Assembly (NCBI RefSeq): GCF_002197665.1
Contig: NZ_NBBJ01000002.1
Span: 372,001 to 436,000, forward strand
DNA length: 64,000 nt
Origin: Sphingomonas mucosissima
GTDB lineage: Bacteria; Pseudomonadota; Alphaproteobacteria; Sphingomonadales; Sphingomonadaceae
Direction of reading: 5' to 3'
Below the pieces are notes generated by a model. It did no database searches. It saw only the letters and a list, made by a program, of their open reading frames with translations, and was not told the origin of the DNA. How positions within the stretch are numbered: the stretch's first letter is position 1; each line of letters starts with the position of its first letter. This document shows, one piece after another, positions 6,965 through 17,521 of the stretch. Position numbers and translations under genes: made by a program.

Positions 6965-9432
6965 GCAGCGACCCTTGCTCGTCCGGCGAGCAGTTGATCC
7001 ACGATCATCATGCCGACGTCATTCTGCCACAGCCACAGGCCATTCGCCTGGCCGACGAAGCTGGCCTCTCCGCCAAGCTTGCCATGCGGGACAAAGCCGG
7101 CGGCGAGGCCAATGCCGAAGAGGCCGGGAACGGGGGCGCCGGACGCGTCAGTGACGCGGCAAGCATTATCGACCATGGGCGCGCCCGCATGGGCCGCGAG
7201 TGCGAGTGGGCGACCTTCTGCATCCTCCAGAAGCAATGCCCGCGGACGATAGCCGAGCGCGGCGATCACAAGGTCGGCATTCTTCAGAATGTCGCGTGCC
7301 GCCTCATCGTGATCGCCGGTGACGCGATGGAGGGCCAGTCTCGGCTCCGGGGCGCGTCCGTCGACGCCGAGCATGCGCAGCACCAGTTCGCGTGCCTCAA
7401 GCCGGAAGCCCGCGAGCCGATAAACGAAGCCCGAGATCGGGCAGATGTCTTCAGGGCCGAAATCGATGAACCCTTCCGCATGCGCCGCCTCGACCGAATG
7501 GTAGAAGGGACGCAGCGGGCGCCGATGCAACAGGGTGATGCCGCCGGCGCCGAACGGCAGGGCCGGGCGCTCGCGCAGCAAGAGTGCTACGGTCGTGAGC
7601 GCGCTGGTGGAGCCGCCTATTACCGCGACACGGGGCGCGCGCTTTCCGGAGAGCAGATCGGCAACCATCTCGAATCCGCCGCGCGCGAGCACCGAATCGG
7701 ATTGAAGCAGCCGGTCACCAGCCAACTCGATCAGTGACGTTCCGGCGACCTGCTGGGTGACGAGCCGGTCCAGCGGCTGATGACCGCCGGTGGCGATCAC
7801 GAGATTCTCCGCCACATGCTCGGTGTCGCGGTGGGTGGCGGTGTCGCGCAGGCGCACGTGCCAGCGCCCGTCTTTGCGGCGGGCGCTTAATGATTCCATG
7901 CCCGTCATCACCGTGCCGCCATGCGCGGTGATGCTCGCGTGCAGGCGATCGCCGATCGCGCGCAGAAGCGGGCCGACTTCGGCCAGCGGAACGCCCAGCG
8001 AGGCGCGATGGCGAGCAACGGCAAGCGCGGCGGGGTGGTCCGCAAGCGCGGCAATCGCCGGATCGGGATTGCCCTCGATCGCGCTGAGAAACGTTTGGGC
8101 CGTCGAATCCGAGGTGATGGCGTAGCGGCCGAGTTGTCCACCACCGATAGCGCCATCGCGCTCGACGAGAACGAGGCCGCGCGCGAGATCGGGAAGCAGG
8201 CCATGGCGGCTTGCTGCGGTGAGCAGGGCCGTGCCTGCCGGGCCGCCGCCGATGATCATCGTCTTAGCTACGGGAGGCATCGCGCGATAAGCCGAACGCG
8301 GTTCAACGGCGACCACGCGATCCAGCGTGTCCACAACGCGCGCCACATCCTCAACTGTCATCGAATCGGACAGGGGCAGCGAGAGGAGGCGGCTGCCGAC
8401 CATGTCTGCGACGGGCGTGGGCTCGATCTGCGCGATGCCGCGCACCCAAGGCTGTTCGCCCAAATGCGGGCTGAAATATTTGCCGGCGCCAATGCCTTGC
8501 TCGTCCAAGCGCGCGATGATGGCATCGCGTTCGTGTGTCCGCTCCGAAGGCAGCAGGAGGGGGAAGAACCCGAGCGCCTGCCGCCCCGCGCGGTGTGGCT
8601 GCATTACATAGCGGCCGGCAATCGCGTCGCGATACGCCTCAGCGAGTTGATCGCGATGTCGCGAAACGCGCGCAAACTCGTCCAGACGGGCTTGGGCCAC
8701 CAAGGCCATTGCCTCCGGCATTTTCGCATTCAGCCCCGGCAGTGTGGCGGTTCGGGGTGCCGTGAAGCCGAAATTGGCCATGGCGCGCAACCGCTCGATC
8801 CGGTCCACGTCGGCGCAGTGAATCAGGCCACCCTCCTGTGTGGCGAAGGGCTTGGTGGCGTGCATGGAGAAGACAATGGGAAACGGCGCGCCCGCACCAA
8901 AGCCAACGCCCGAAGCATCGGTCGTGCCGAGCGACGCCGCAGCGTCGACCACCACTGCAACGCCAAATCGCTTCGACAGCCAGCGATAGCGATCGAGATC
9001 GATACCGTATCCGAAGGTCGCGTAGGGCACGATAGCGGCAATCTGAGCGCCATGGCGCTCCAGCAGCCGTTCCTCCTCCTCCGGCGCGGCGCTCCAGTCG
9101 CTCGCATCCACGTCGCAGACGAGCGGGGTGAGGCCTGCCCACCATGCCGCTTGGGCGGTGGCGGCGAAGGTCATTGCGGGCATCAGCGCGAAGCGGCCAG
9201 CCGGGCCGTCGCTCACCGCATCGCGGAGCGAGATCATGAGGCCGAGCGTAGCGTTGGCTACGGCAAGACAAGCGCCTTGGCCGCCGAACAACCGGCGCGT
9301 GGCATCCGCTTCGAAGGCGCGCAGCACTGGACCGTTGTTGCTGTAAATCGCCGAGTCCTCGATTCGAGCCAGCGCCTCAGTTAAGGTGCTAAGTCGCGGT
9401 GGATGCGGCGTAATCAACGGCAAGCGCTTCAT
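6961..9432 (-). CDS. Fusion of DegT/AHBA-type PLP aminotransferase and FAD/NAD(P)-dependent oxidoreductase
   Basis: This 823-residue protein joins two enzymes in one frame. Residues 1 to about 380 are a DegT/DnrJ/EryC1/StrS aminotransferase (sugar or AHBA type) with Asp163 in VVVDAAASLG and the PLP lysine Lys194 in SMHATKPFATQEGG. Residues of about 388-820 are a two-dinucleotide-binding flavoprotein: IIGGGPAG (394-400), an ATGGH motif near 547-551, a second Rossmann loop VAVIGGSTSA (602-611) and a C-terminal ALGYRP segment, like flavin N-monooxygenases. Both active sites look intact. The start has GGAGGAG about 10 bases upstream. A plausible role is amination of a sugar followed by oxidation, but the substrate is unknown. 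It is coupled to a downstream glycosyltransferase, with a chorismate mutase 41 bases upstream. Confidence 0.9.
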   Translation of the reverse strand: MKRLPLITPHPPRLSTLTEALARIEDSAIYSNNGPVLRAFEADATRRLFGGQGACLAVANATLGLMISLRDAVSDGPAGRFALMPAMTFAATAQAAWWAGLTPLVCDVDASDWSAAPEEEERLLERHGAQIAAIVPYATFGYGIDLDRYRWLSKRFGVAVVVDAAASLGTTDASGVGFGAGAPFPIVFSMHATKPFATQEGGLIHCADVDRIERLRAMANFGFTAPRTATLPGLNAKMPEAMALVAQARLDEFARVSRHRDQLAEAYRDAIAGRYVMQPHRAGRQALGFFPLLLPSERTHERDAIIARLDEQGIGAGKYFSPHLGEQPWVRGIAQIEPTPVADMVGSRLLSLPLSDSMTVEDVARVVDTLDRVVAVEPRSAYRAMPPVAKTMIIGGGPAGTALLTAASRHGLLPDLARGLVLVERDGAIGGGQLGRYAITSDSTAQTFLSAIEGNPDPAIAALADHPAALAVARHRASLGVPLAEVGPLLRAIGDRLHASITAHGGTVMTGMESLSARRKDGRWHVRLRDTATHRDTEHVAENLVIATGGHQPLDRLVTQQVAGTSLIELAGDRLLQSDSVLARGGFEMVADLLSGKRAPRVAVIGGSTSALTTVALLLRERPALPFGAGGITLLHRRPLRPFYHSVEAAHAEGFIDFGPEDICPISGFVYRLAGFRLEARELVLRMLGVDGRAPEPRLALHRVTGDHDEAARDILKNADLVIAALGYRPRALLLEDAEGRPLALAAHAGAPMVDNACRVTDASGAPVPGLFGIGLAAGFVPHGKLGGEASFVGQANGLWLWQNDVGMMIVDQLLAGRARVAA

Positions 9433-9473
9433 GAACGGTATCTCCTCCCGTCCATGAGCCTGGCAGCACCGAC

Positions 9474-9785
9474 CTAAGACTTGGTTACCCGGCGGTCATA
9501 TTCTTCGAGTTCATAGGCGATCGAAGCTTCGACAAGATCATCCCACAACCGGCCAATTGCCTCTTCGGGAAGTCCCGCAGCGCCGGCAAGTGTACGCGCA
9601 TTAGCGATTACTTGTGCCTTTCGGGCCTCGTCACGCACGTGCCCACGCTCCGGCTTGATACGGGCGGCGGCATCCATATAGTCAAAGCGGCGGCGCAGCA
9701 GCGCGATCAGCTCGCGATCGACTTGGTCGACCCCGGCACGTACTTCGGCCATGGTGCTGCATTCTGGTCCGGAAAGGATCGTCAT
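9474..9785 (-). CDS. Chorismate mutase, AroQ class
   Basis: The 103-residue protein is a compact all-helical AroQ-type chorismate mutase (or the related isochorismate-pyruvate lyase). The first helix has VDQVDRELIALLRRRFDYMDAAARIK, carrying the conserved Arg and Lys residues of the active site, followed by VRDEARKAQVIANAR and the C-terminal LVEASIAYELEEYD helix. ATG 9785 fits the usual family length. An upstream TTG at 9833 would add 16 Arg-rich residues of no known meaning. It converts chorismate to prephenate for Phe/Tyr synthesis. It lies 41 bases upstream of the aminotransferase-flavoprotein fusion, so they may share a transcript. Confidence 0.88.
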   Translation of the reverse strand: MTILSGPECSTMAEVRAGVDQVDRELIALLRRRFDYMDAAARIKPERGHVRDEARKAQVIANARTLAGAAGLPEEAIGRLWDDLVEASIAYELEEYDRRVTKS

Positions 9786-9822
9786 GCGGGCGCCTTGGCG
9801 GCGCGGCGCGCGGCTGTCCAGC

Positions 9823-9851
9823 TTGACTTGCAACTGTCATCCGTCTAGGCG
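9823..9851 (+). promoter_or_regulatory. Possible sigma70-type promoter for rpsD
   Basis: TTGACT (9823-9828) is followed after 17 bases by TAGGCG (9846-9851). The -35 is close to consensus and the spacing is ideal, but the -10 is poor. It would give a leader of about 105 bases before rpsD. It overlaps the 5' end of the divergent chorismate mutase. Confidence 0.3.
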
Positions 9852-9962
9852 CGCCGCTTCGCGATCGCCCCTGCATCCCGGTGAAGCAGGCGGCCTGCCC
9901 GTTATTCGTGACGGATGGTGCGATACCGGGGCCAACGTTGTTAGCAAATCGAAGGAAAGACG

Positions 9963-10577
9963 ATGTCGAAGCGCCATAGCGCCAAGCACAAGCTCGATCG
10001 CCGTTTGGGCGAGAACATTTGGGGTCGCCCGAAGAGCCCGGTCAACAAGCGTGAGTACGGCCCAGGCCAGCACGGCCAGCGCCGCAAGGGCAAGGTGTCG
10101 GACTTCGGAATCCAGCTGCGCGCCAAGCAGAAGCTGAAGGGCTATTACGGCGACGTCACTGAGAAGCAGTTCCGCCAGTCCTATGACGAGGCCGCCCGGA
10201 TGAAGGGCGACACCTCGCAGAACCTGATCGGCCTGCTCGAGCGCCGCTTGGACATGATCGTGTATCGCGCCAAGTTCGCGCCGACGATCTTCGCGGCTCG
10301 CCAGCTCGTCAGCCACGGTCACGTTTATGTGAATGGCGTGAAGTGCAACATCGCGTCGCGCCGCTGCGCCGTGAATGACGAGATCACCATCGGCAAGAAG
10401 GCGCAGGAGATGGCGCTGGTGCTCGAAGCTCAGAGCCTCGCCGAGCGCGATGTGCCGGATTATGTGGTGCAGGACGGCGCCACGAAGGTGACCTTCATCC
10501 GGGTGCCGACGCTCGACGAAGTGCCGTATCCGGTGAAGATGGAGCCGAACCTGGTGGTCGAGTTCTACAGCCGCTGA
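9963..10577 (+). CDS. rpsD: 30S ribosomal protein S4
   Basis: The 204-residue protein is full length. It starts [20 protein letters not shown] and has the [17 protein letters not shown] segment and the S4 RNA-binding domain (about 94-155) with [20 protein letters not shown] and HGHVYVNG. It is the non-zinc form, lacking N-terminal cysteines. S4 binds 16S rRNA early in 30S assembly. GAAGGAAAG lies just upstream of the ATG. As in many alphaproteobacteria it stands alone rather than in the alpha operon, and a strong terminator follows. Confidence 0.99.
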   Translation: MSKRHSAKHKLDRRLGENIWGRPKSPVNKREYGPGQHGQRRKGKVSDFGIQLRAKQKLKGYYGDVTEKQFRQSYDEAARMKGDTSQNLIGLLERRLDMIVYRAKFAPTIFAARQLVSHGHVYVNGVKCNIASRRCAVNDEITIGKKAQEMALVLEAQSLAERDVPDYVVQDGATKVTFIRVPTLDEVPYPVKMEPNLVVEFYSR

Positions 10578-10624
10578 CCTGACACTCCGGCATCGGCCGG
10601 AGCGTTACCAGCCAGCGTGCTAGG

Positions 10625-10662
10625 AAAGAAAGGGCGGTCCGCTTGGGCCGCCCTTTCTTTTT
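10625..10662. terminator. Rho-independent terminator between rpsD and converging S9 peptidase
   Basis: A perfect 13-bp stem (AAAGAAAGGGCGG at 10625-10637 with its complement at 10648-10660) encloses a 10-base loop. The A and T runs in the arms supply a U tract on either transcript, so it should work for both genes. The stop codon of the minus-strand gene begins three bases further on. Confidence 0.9.
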
Positions 10663-10664
10663 GG

Positions 10665-12656
10665 TCAGAGCCCCAGCGACTTGCGCAGGAAAACGTCCGA
10701 CTTCTCTAGCATGTCGGCACGTACCGCGCTGTCGTCCAGCGAGTGCGCCAACCCCTTATACTCGACGAGTTCAACGCTCTTGCCGGCGCCGCGCAGGGCG
10801 CGTTCCATCAAACGTGCCTCCTCGATCTCCACATTCATGTCGAGATCGCCGTGGAACATTAGAACGGGTGCGCGGATCGCCGAGGCGTTCTGCGCCGGTG
10901 AGCCTTCCCGAACATGGGGTCCCTCGCCGACCATCTTCAGAACCTGCGGGTAATTCGATCTTTCAAAGAATTCCTGCTTCCACGCTGCGAGATCGGTGAC
11001 CGGCGCCACAGCGATAACTGCCTTGTACAGATCCGGATCAACCACGCCTGACTGAAGGGCCGCGTAGCCGCCGTAGGACCAGCCGACGACCCCAAGCTTT
11101 CCGGGGCGTGCGATCCCTGAGGACAAGAGCCAGCGGCCAGCATCGTTCACGTCACCCATCGCGGTCTTCCAAGACTTAAAGCCGTTATCGGCAAACCAGT
11201 CCGAACCGTATCCGGCCGAGCCGCGGAAGTTGGGTTGCAGCACCGCAAACCCCCGCGCAGCGAAAAACTGCGCCCACCAGTCAAAGCCCCATTCGTCACG
11301 CGCAGACGGTCCGCCGTGCGGCATCACGATAGCCGGCAGGTTCTTTCCATCGCTGTTGACCGGAAGGGTGAGATAGCCCGGGATCTTCGTGCCGTCGGCT
11401 GCTGGGAAGGTGATCGGCTTCATGGTCGCGAGTGGCACATCCGCCAGATCCGCGCGGACCGGCAGTACTTCTGCGAGCTTCCGGCTCTGCTTATCGAACA
11501 GGTAGAAGGTACCGGGGTGCGTATCCCCGCCGGCAAACATCAGCAGCTTGCTTTCGTCGGTGCTGGCGTCAACGAAGCTGACGAGCGGCTGCTTGGGAAG
11601 TGCCTTCGCCAGTGCCTTCGACAGAGCGGCCAGCTCGGGGTCGAAAAACTGCGGGCGTCGCACATCGGTGGCGATGCTCGCGCCGACGACGCGGCGGTGC
11701 CGACCGATCTGGATCAGGTCATCGACGTCCACCTGCGAATTGGCGATAACCAAGTCCCGCTTTAGCGATCCATCCAGCGCCACTTTCCACAGCGCCTGGC
11801 GCCCGTTGTAATCGTCAAAGCCGAAGGCGACGTTCAGCTTTGGATCTACCGTATAGGGATTGAACCCCCTGAAGCGCCCGCCAAGAAGTTCGAGCTTGGA
11901 CAGCGGCTCCCATGTCCGTGATTCCGGTTTGCGGTAAAAATAGTTGATTTCGTTGGCGGAATAGCCGGTTCCGGCGATCGGGCGAACGCCCATGATGCGC
12001 ACGTTGCCGACGCCGTCACTGATATACTCGACGGCATCGCGCTTTGCCCGCTCAACGGGCCGGCGCTGAAGCGTTTTGAGATCAACCCGCTCGACGCCCA
12101 GACCCTCGTCATTTCTCTGGACGACTCGGTCGATCGAGCTTTCCGGAACATATTGCCGCGCAACCAGAACATTGCCCTTGCCGTCGCCGGTGAGGTCCAG
12201 GACGCGGCCCCCGTCGCCGTGAAAATACAAGGAGCGTTCATTCACGCGGGCGGTGATGAGTTTGAAGTCCTTGCCATCGGCGTTGATGGCGAAAAGGCGC
12301 GTGTACCCTTCGATCAGATTGGAGTTGCGCGTCATCACAAGCGCGCGGCAGACAAGCCGCTCGGTCGTGGCCCATTGGCAACTCGCCAGTTTTTCGGGAT
12401 CTCCGCTGGTCTGCATGATGGAGACGGGCAAGCCGCCCTTCGCCGGATCGGCGATCATCAGCGCCGCGCCTCGCGCGCCCGCCGGCACGATCATGGCGAC
12501 ACGGCTGCCATCGGGCGAAAGACTGATCTGGCTGATGCCTTCGCGTGCGCCGAAGGCACGTGCCAATGGTGCTGCGCCTTGTGCGTGCGCCAGAACGGGC
12601 GCCGTAGCCGCTAGCAACGTCACGATAAACGCGCGCGACTTCACTCGTGTCGTCAT
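10665..12656 (-). CDS. Secreted S9 family peptidase
   Basis: The 663-residue protein begins MTTRVKSRAFIVTLLAATAPVLAHA, a clear signal peptide, which fixes the start at 12656 rather than the frame opening at 12770. The N-terminal half is a weak beta-propeller (SLSPDGSRVAMI). The C-terminal hydrolase has GWSYGGYAALQ with nucleophile Ser527, an acid in FHGDLDMNV and a His in GLAHSLDD. It is a second, divergent paralogue of the S9 peptidase at the left end of the window. It lies head-to-head with an M28 peptidase, and the two secreted peptidases could be expressed from the shared 126-bp intergenic region. Confidence 0.93.
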   Translation of the reverse strand: MTTRVKSRAFIVTLLAATAPVLAHAQGAAPLARAFGAREGISQISLSPDGSRVAMIVPAGARGAALMIADPAKGGLPVSIMQTSGDPEKLASCQWATTERLVCRALVMTRNSNLIEGYTRLFAINADGKDFKLITARVNERSLYFHGDGGRVLDLTGDGKGNVLVARQYVPESSIDRVVQRNDEGLGVERVDLKTLQRRPVERAKRDAVEYISDGVGNVRIMGVRPIAGTGYSANEINYFYRKPESRTWEPLSKLELLGGRFRGFNPYTVDPKLNVAFGFDDYNGRQALWKVALDGSLKRDLVIANSQVDVDDLIQIGRHRRVVGASIATDVRRPQFFDPELAALSKALAKALPKQPLVSFVDASTDESKLLMFAGGDTHPGTFYLFDKQSRKLAEVLPVRADLADVPLATMKPITFPAADGTKIPGYLTLPVNSDGKNLPAIVMPHGGPSARDEWGFDWWAQFFAARGFAVLQPNFRGSAGYGSDWFADNGFKSWKTAMGDVNDAGRWLLSSGIARPGKLGVVGWSYGGYAALQSGVVDPDLYKAVIAVAPVTDLAAWKQEFFERSNYPQVLKMVGEGPHVREGSPAQNASAIRAPVLMFHGDLDMNVEIEEARLMERALRGAGKSVELVEYKGLAHSLDDSAVRADMLEKSDVFLRKSLGL

Positions 12657-12724
12657 AGTCTTGTGTATCCCCCCAGGCGCCAACTTTGCCGGGCTGGCGG
12701 GCATTTGCAAGGACCGAGCGCACG

Positions 12725-12752
12725 TTGCGAGCGAGGCCGCAACCTGTATGGG
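12725..12752 (+). promoter_or_regulatory. Possible promoter for the M28 peptidase-agmatine deiminase pair
   Basis: TTGCGA (12725-12730) and TATGGG (12747-12752) are spaced by 16 bases and lie about 30 bases before the M28 start codon. Both hexamers deviate from consensus, so this is tentative. Confidence 0.28.
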
Positions 12753-12782
12753 ACAGCTATCTTCCTTCACGAGGTTTTGCGG

Positions 12783-14422
<1,640 letters not shown>

Positions 14423-14426
<4 letters not shown>

Positions 14427-15388
14427 GCCGCGCACCGAAACCCGAATGGGCGCCGCACAAGGCAGTGTGGATCGGTTTTCCGAGCCACCCGGACCTGTGG
14501 CTGACCGATCTTGAACAGGCCCGAAGCGAAGTCGCGGCCTTTGCTGCCGCCGTTCATGCCGATGGCGATGGAGAGCAGGTGCTGCTTGTTGCTGCCGATG
14601 AGGAAGCGGCGGCGGAGGCACGTCGCCTGGCGCCGTTCGCGCACGTGGTTGTCGAGAAGTTCGGCGACATCTGGCTGCGCGATACGGCGCCGATCATCGG
14701 GCATGACGGCGTGGCGCACGATTTCGCATTCAACGGTTGGGGCGGGAAATATGATCTGCCCGGCGACGACGACATTGGCGAGCGGCTGGCGGCGGAACAG
14801 GGCCAGGAGGTGCGGAGCCATGAGTGGGTGCTCGAAGGCGGGGCGATCGATGGCGACGGGTCCGGCCTGGTCGTCACCACGGAGCAGTGCCTGCTGAACG
14901 TCAATCGCAATCCCGATCTGTCGCGGGCCAATATCGAGGCGCGGCTCCGTTCAGACCTGGGCTATGATCGCGTGCTGTGGCTCGGCGACGGGTTGCTCAA
15001 CGATCATACCGATGGGCATGTCGACAATCTGGCCCGCTTCGTGGGTGAGGGCCGGCTGGCGCTGCCAACCGGCCAGGAGAACGACCCCAACTGGCAGGTC
15101 TACCAGCAAGCCATTGATCGCGCGAAAGCTTTTGGCGTGGAGGTGGTGACGGTGCCGTCACCGGGCCGGGTGCTGCGCGACGAGGAGATCGTGCCGGCGA
15201 GCTACATGAACTTCTACATCGGCAATGCCGCGGTGGTGGTGCCGATCTATGGTTCGGACCAGGATGCGGCTGCCGTTGCCGCCCTCCAGGCGATCTTCCC
15301 GGACCGGAAGGTCGTGGGGTTGCGTGCCGATGCTATCCTGACCGGCGGAGGCAGCTTCCACTGTATCTCGCAGCAAATTCCGGCCTGA
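14423..15388 (+). CDS. Agmatine deiminase family protein
   Basis: The 321-residue protein is a guanidino-group modifying enzyme. It has WIGFPSHPDLW near the start, FGDIWLRDTAP with the substrate-binding Asp and Arg, EWVLEGGAI, a NDHTDGHVDN active-site segment, and the nucleophilic Cys314 in GGSFHCISQQ. Agmatine deiminase turns agmatine into N-carbamoylputrescine in polyamine synthesis. Start is a GTG overlapping the previous stop (GTGA). Pairing with a secreted peptidase is odd for polyamine metabolism. The cytoplasmic protein has no signal peptide. Closely related peptidylarginine deiminases cannot be excluded. Confidence 0.92.
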
Positions 15389-15399
15389 TTACCACCGCT

Positions 15400-15436
15400 C
15401 GCGGATCACCCCCGGCCTGTTTGGGGGTGATCCGCG
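15400..15436. terminator. Strong hairpin between converging agmatine deiminase and purB
   Basis: A perfect 14-bp inverted repeat (15400-15413 with 15423-15436) encloses a 9-base loop, midway between two stop codons. There is no T tract on either side, so it may act as a 3'-end stabiliser or a weak bidirectional terminator. Confidence 0.65.
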
Positions 15437-15464
15437 GCCTCATCGATGTACCCGGCGGCCTCGA

Positions 15465-16775
15465 TCAGCCGAAGACGCGCGCGAAGATCGTGTCGACGTG
15501 CTTGTAGTGGTAGCCGAGGTCGAATTCGGCATCGATCGCCTCGGGTGACAGCGCCGCGGTGACATCCGCGTCCGCCTTCAAAAGTTCGTTCAGCGATAGC
15601 GCGCCGTCCGATTCCCACACCTTCATCGCGTTGCGCTGCACGAGGCGATAGGAATCCTCGCGGCTGACCCCGGCCTGCGTGAGCGCCAGCAGCACGCGCT
15701 GCGAATGGATCAGGCCGCCCATGCGATCCATGTTCTTCTGCATGCGCTCGGGATAGACGAGCAGCTTATCGATCACGCCGGTGAGGCGCGCCAAAGCGAA
15801 GTCCAGCGTGATGGTGGCATCGGGCGCGATGTAGCGCTCCACCGACGAATGGCTGATGTCGCGTTCGTGCCAGAGGGCAACGTTTTCCAGCGCCGGCGTC
15901 ACATAGCCGCGGACCATGCGGGCCAGACCGGTCAGGTTTTCGGTCAGCACCGGATTGCGCTTGTGCGGCATGGCCGACGAGCCCTTCTGACCGGGCGAGA
16001 AGTATTCCTCCGCCTCCAGGACCTCGGTACGCTGAAGGTGGCGAACCTCGACGGCCAGCCGCTCGATCGAACTCGCCACGACGCCCAGCGTCGCGAAGAA
16101 CATCGCGTGGCGATCGCGCAGGATCACCTGCGTGGAGACGGGCTCGACCGCGAGGCCGAGCTTGGCCGCGACATGCTCTTCCACCCGCGGATCGACATTG
16201 GCGAAGGTGCCGACTGCGCCGGAAATGGCGCAGGTGGCGACTTCCGCGCGCGCCGCGACCAAGCGGGTGCGGCACCGGCTGAATTCGGCATAAGCCTCCG
16301 CCAGCTTCAGGCCGAAGGTGACGGGTTCGGCGTGAATGCCGTGGCTGCGGCCGATCGTGGGGGTGAGCTTGTGCTCCTCGGCGCGGCGACGCAGCACGGC
16401 GAGCAGCGCGTCGATGTCGGCGATCAGAATGTCGGATGCACGCGCCAGCTGGACCGCGAGGCAGGTGTCGAGCACATCCGAGCTGGTCATGCCCTGGTGC
16501 ATGAAGCGCGCCTGATCGCCCACCTGCTCGGCCACCCAGGTGAGGAACGCGATCACGTCATGCTTGGTGATTGCCTCGATCGCGTCGATCGCGGCAACGT
16601 CGATCTCGGGGTTGGTCCGCCACCAGGCCCAGAGCGCGCCTGCCGCTTCCTTGGGCACGACACCCAGATCGGCCAAGGCCTCGGTGGCATGCGCCTCGAT
16701 CTCGAACCAGATCTTGAAGCGCGCTTCGGGCGTCCAGATCGCGGTCATGTCGGGTCGGGAATAGCGCGGAACCAT
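15465..16775 (-). CDS. purB: Adenylosuccinate lyase
   Basis: The 436-residue protein begins MVPRYSRPDMTAIWTPEAR, the usual start of bacterial PurB. ATG 16775 is chosen on that basis, as the frame stays open upstream. It has the TSSDVLDT segment, the GRSHGIHAEP catalytic His region and the superfamily signature GSSAMPHKRNP. It works twice in purine synthesis, releasing fumarate from SAICAR and from adenylosuccinate. It is a cytoplasmic tetramer. The gene is separated from other purine genes here. Confidence 0.98.
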   Translation of the reverse strand: MVPRYSRPDMTAIWTPEARFKIWFEIEAHATEALADLGVVPKEAAGALWAWWRTNPEIDVAAIDAIEAITKHDVIAFLTWVAEQVGDQARFMHQGMTSSDVLDTCLAVQLARASDILIADIDALLAVLRRRAEEHKLTPTIGRSHGIHAEPVTFGLKLAEAYAEFSRCRTRLVAARAEVATCAISGAVGTFANVDPRVEEHVAAKLGLAVEPVSTQVILRDRHAMFFATLGVVASSIERLAVEVRHLQRTEVLEAEEYFSPGQKGSSAMPHKRNPVLTENLTGLARMVRGYVTPALENVALWHERDISHSSVERYIAPDATITLDFALARLTGVIDKLLVYPERMQKNMDRMGGLIHSQRVLLALTQAGVSREDSYRLVQRNAMKVWESDGALSLNELLKADADVTAALSPEAIDAEFDLGYHYKHVDTIFARVFG

Positions 16776-16992
16776 GTGAGCATCCTTGGTCGTGCGGTGG
16801 CGACGGCTCGCGATGAGTCGTCGAAAGGAGACGTGGCGGGCGCGTAGCAGCCATGCGGCTGAGCGCCAACCGTGCACGTCGGAACTCAAGGTGGTGGACA
16901 AGGGTTAGTCCAGACGAGACGTTTTCGATGTGTCGTATAAGCTGTCGAAAGATGGTGCATCTGCGAGGAAGAAGGGAGCAAGGAGAACGATC

Positions 16993-17421
16993 ATGTTACG
17001 GCAGCTAATCATGGCAACTACTGTGGCTGTTGCTGCTCCAGTCTTTGCTCAGAGCGCCGATAAAGCAACACCAGCTCCTAGTGTGGCGACGCCAGGCGCA
17101 TCGATATTGCCGCAACAGCCCGCACCGGCGGCTTCAGGCGACCCGGCGGGTGCGGCGCAGACGCCGGATCAGGCCTCCTCCATCGTGAACGCGGAGTTCG
17201 CCAGCTATGACAAGGACGGCAACGGCCTGCTCGACAAGGCGGAGTTCGCCGCCTGGATGGATGCGCTGAAGGCACGCGCGCCAGCGGGCGGAGACAAGCC
17301 GGGCGATGCCAAGTGGAACGAGGCCGCGTTTGCAAAGGCAGACAAGGATGAATCGCTGTCGTTGACACGATCCGAACTGGCCGATTTCCTTGGCATGTCG
17401 GTGAAATCCAGCGCAGGATAA
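16993..17421 (+). CDS. Small exported EF-hand protein
   Basis: The 142-residue protein begins MLRQLIMATTVAVAAPVFAQ, a signal peptide, with AGGAGA well placed before ATG 16993. A Pro/Ala-rich linker (about 22-62) leads to two EF-hands: DKDGNGLLDKAEF (complete calcium loop) and DKDESLSLTRSEL (slightly degenerate, with Glu in place of Gly at one position). It is a periplasmic calcium-binding protein of unknown role, of a kind common in sphingomonads. A possible -10 hexamer TATAAG lies at 16936-16941, but no good -35 was seen. Confidence 0.88.
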   Translation: MLRQLIMATTVAVAAPVFAQSADKATPAPSVATPGASILPQQPAPAASGDPAGAAQTPDQASSIVNAEFASYDKDGNGLLDKAEFAAWMDALKARAPAGGDKPGDAKWNEAAFAKADKDESLSLTRSELADFLGMSVKSSAG

Positions 17422-17521
17422 GGCAGTATCGGATCACGTCTGGCCTGCCGACACTGTTCGCTGGCCTTCTCCCTGGCGATGATTGGGGGTTTGTTTACGC
17501 GCCAAAACTACAGGTGCCGCC

